A stretch of 53,307 nt of DNA from positions 1 to 53,307 of the forward strand of contig SVFJ01000014.1 in assembly GCA_015056925.1 (NCBI GenBank), written 5' to 3'. Made by a program: the position numbers and the translations under genes. The notes beneath the pieces were generated by a model, which did no database searches, was not told the DNA's origin, and saw only the letters and a program-made list of their open reading frames with translations. This document shows, one piece after another, positions 52,999 through 53,307 of the stretch. Origin of the DNA: Lachnospiraceae bacterium (lineage in GTDB: Bacteria; Bacillota; Clostridia; Lachnospirales; Lachnospiraceae). Each line of letters begins with the position of its first letter. Position 1 is the stretch's first letter.

Positions 52999-53307
52999 GT
53001 GAGAGAGCAAGATTTAACAGCGATGTCATCCGCTCAGTTACAGGAGGAGCTGGAGAAGGCATTGCAGTCTGTGGAGCAGGCAAAGACAGCATATGCAGAA
53101 GCCTGCAAGCAGGGAATCTTTGCACGCTTTGGTGAAGCGGCGAAGGAGAAAAAGGGACTTGTAGCAGATGCGGAGGCATATGAAACACAGGTAAGAGGCG
53201 CATTATTTAAGGCAAATCAGTCAGAGACACTAAGCAGTCTGTCTAAGGAGAGTCTGGATGCACTGGCGATGTATTATGATTCGTCGAATCCGGATACACC
53301 CGTAACA
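52999..53307 (+). CDS. Unrecognised protein, 5' part only (truncated by window end)
   Basis: An open frame runs to the window edge (103 codons) without a stop. GTG 52999 is chosen because ggagg at 52986-52990 is at the right distance; the ATG at 52984 in the same frame has the site inside its coding part. The visible part begins MREQDLTAMSSAQLQEELEK and is a charged, Ala/Glu/Lys-rich helical region (likely coiled coil, residues 8-75), then KESLDALAMYYDSS near the edge. No signal peptide or family was recognised. It has its own good promoter. Confidence 0.6.
   Translation, partial: MREQDLTAMSSAQLQEELEKALQSVEQAKTAYAEACKQGIFARFGEAAKEKKGLVADAEAYETQVRGALFKANQSETLSSLSKESLDALAMYYDSSNPDTPVT

Overview
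The window reads as a chromosomal stretch of a low-GC, spore-capable, motile Firmicute, most likely a member of the Lachnospiraceae (Clostridia). Five things point there: the FMN-riboswitch rib operon, the Firmicute-type polC, the spoIIGA-sigE-sigG sporulation locus next to ftsZ, the six-cysteine SCIFF peptide with its radical SAM maturase beside a fused secDF, and the LL-diaminopimelate aminotransferase (dapL) lysine route. This assignment comes from gene content and order only; no database search was possible.

Layout. 1-560: the 3' end of a 23S rRNA gene, then tRNA-Glu, tRNA-Asp and tRNA-Val and a terminator, with no 5S gene between 23S and the tRNAs, then a 90-bp two-hairpin repeat. 828-4878: an intracellular GH51 arabinofuranosidase, a convergent dapL and a DUF436 protein. 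5009-17835: a promoter, then a membrane-anchored polysaccharide deacetylase, a bactofilin, pyrH, frr, uppS, cdsA, dxr, rseP, ispG and polC. This run covers pyrimidine nucleotides, ribosome recycling, isoprenoid and lipid precursors, membrane proteolysis and replication. 17839-21565 (minus strand): ribD-ribE-ribBA-ribH behind an FMN riboswitch and two consecutive terminator hairpins. 21708-32287: the division and cell wall cluster mraZ-rsmH-ftsL-PBP-PBP(SpoVD-like)-murD-ftsW-ftsQ-ftsZ, led by four perfect MraZ boxes and lacking mraY and murG. 32282-32532: a hairpin-rich intergenic block. 32551-34961: spoIIGA, sigE and sigG.

35015-39993: a chemoreceptor, an Sfp-type phosphopantetheinyl transferase and a 773-residue protein with an N-terminal cyclic-nucleotide-binding-like domain and no recognised remainder. 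40030-41411 (minus): a CNNM/CorC-type membrane protein. 41463-49407: a small DUF3792 membrane protein, a DUF1538 membrane protein paired with a tandem P-II-like protein, the SCIFF precursor (scfA, 47 residues), its maturase (scfB), secDF and an LCP-family cell wall ligase. 49412-52762: a second copy of the two-hairpin repeat, a TraX-family membrane protein, an acyl-ACP thioesterase and recJ. 52999 to the end: the start of an unrecognised gene.

Most of the window is housekeeping. The parts most worth a second look are the DUF1538/P-II-like pair inserted in the SCIFF-Sec neighbourhood, the 773-residue CNB-like protein, the duplicated two-hairpin element that sits directly behind a terminator at both sites, the structured block before spoIIGA, the KTA-for-KTG change in the SpoVD-like PBP, and the deacetylase-bactofilin pair in place of rpsB-tsf before pyrH.
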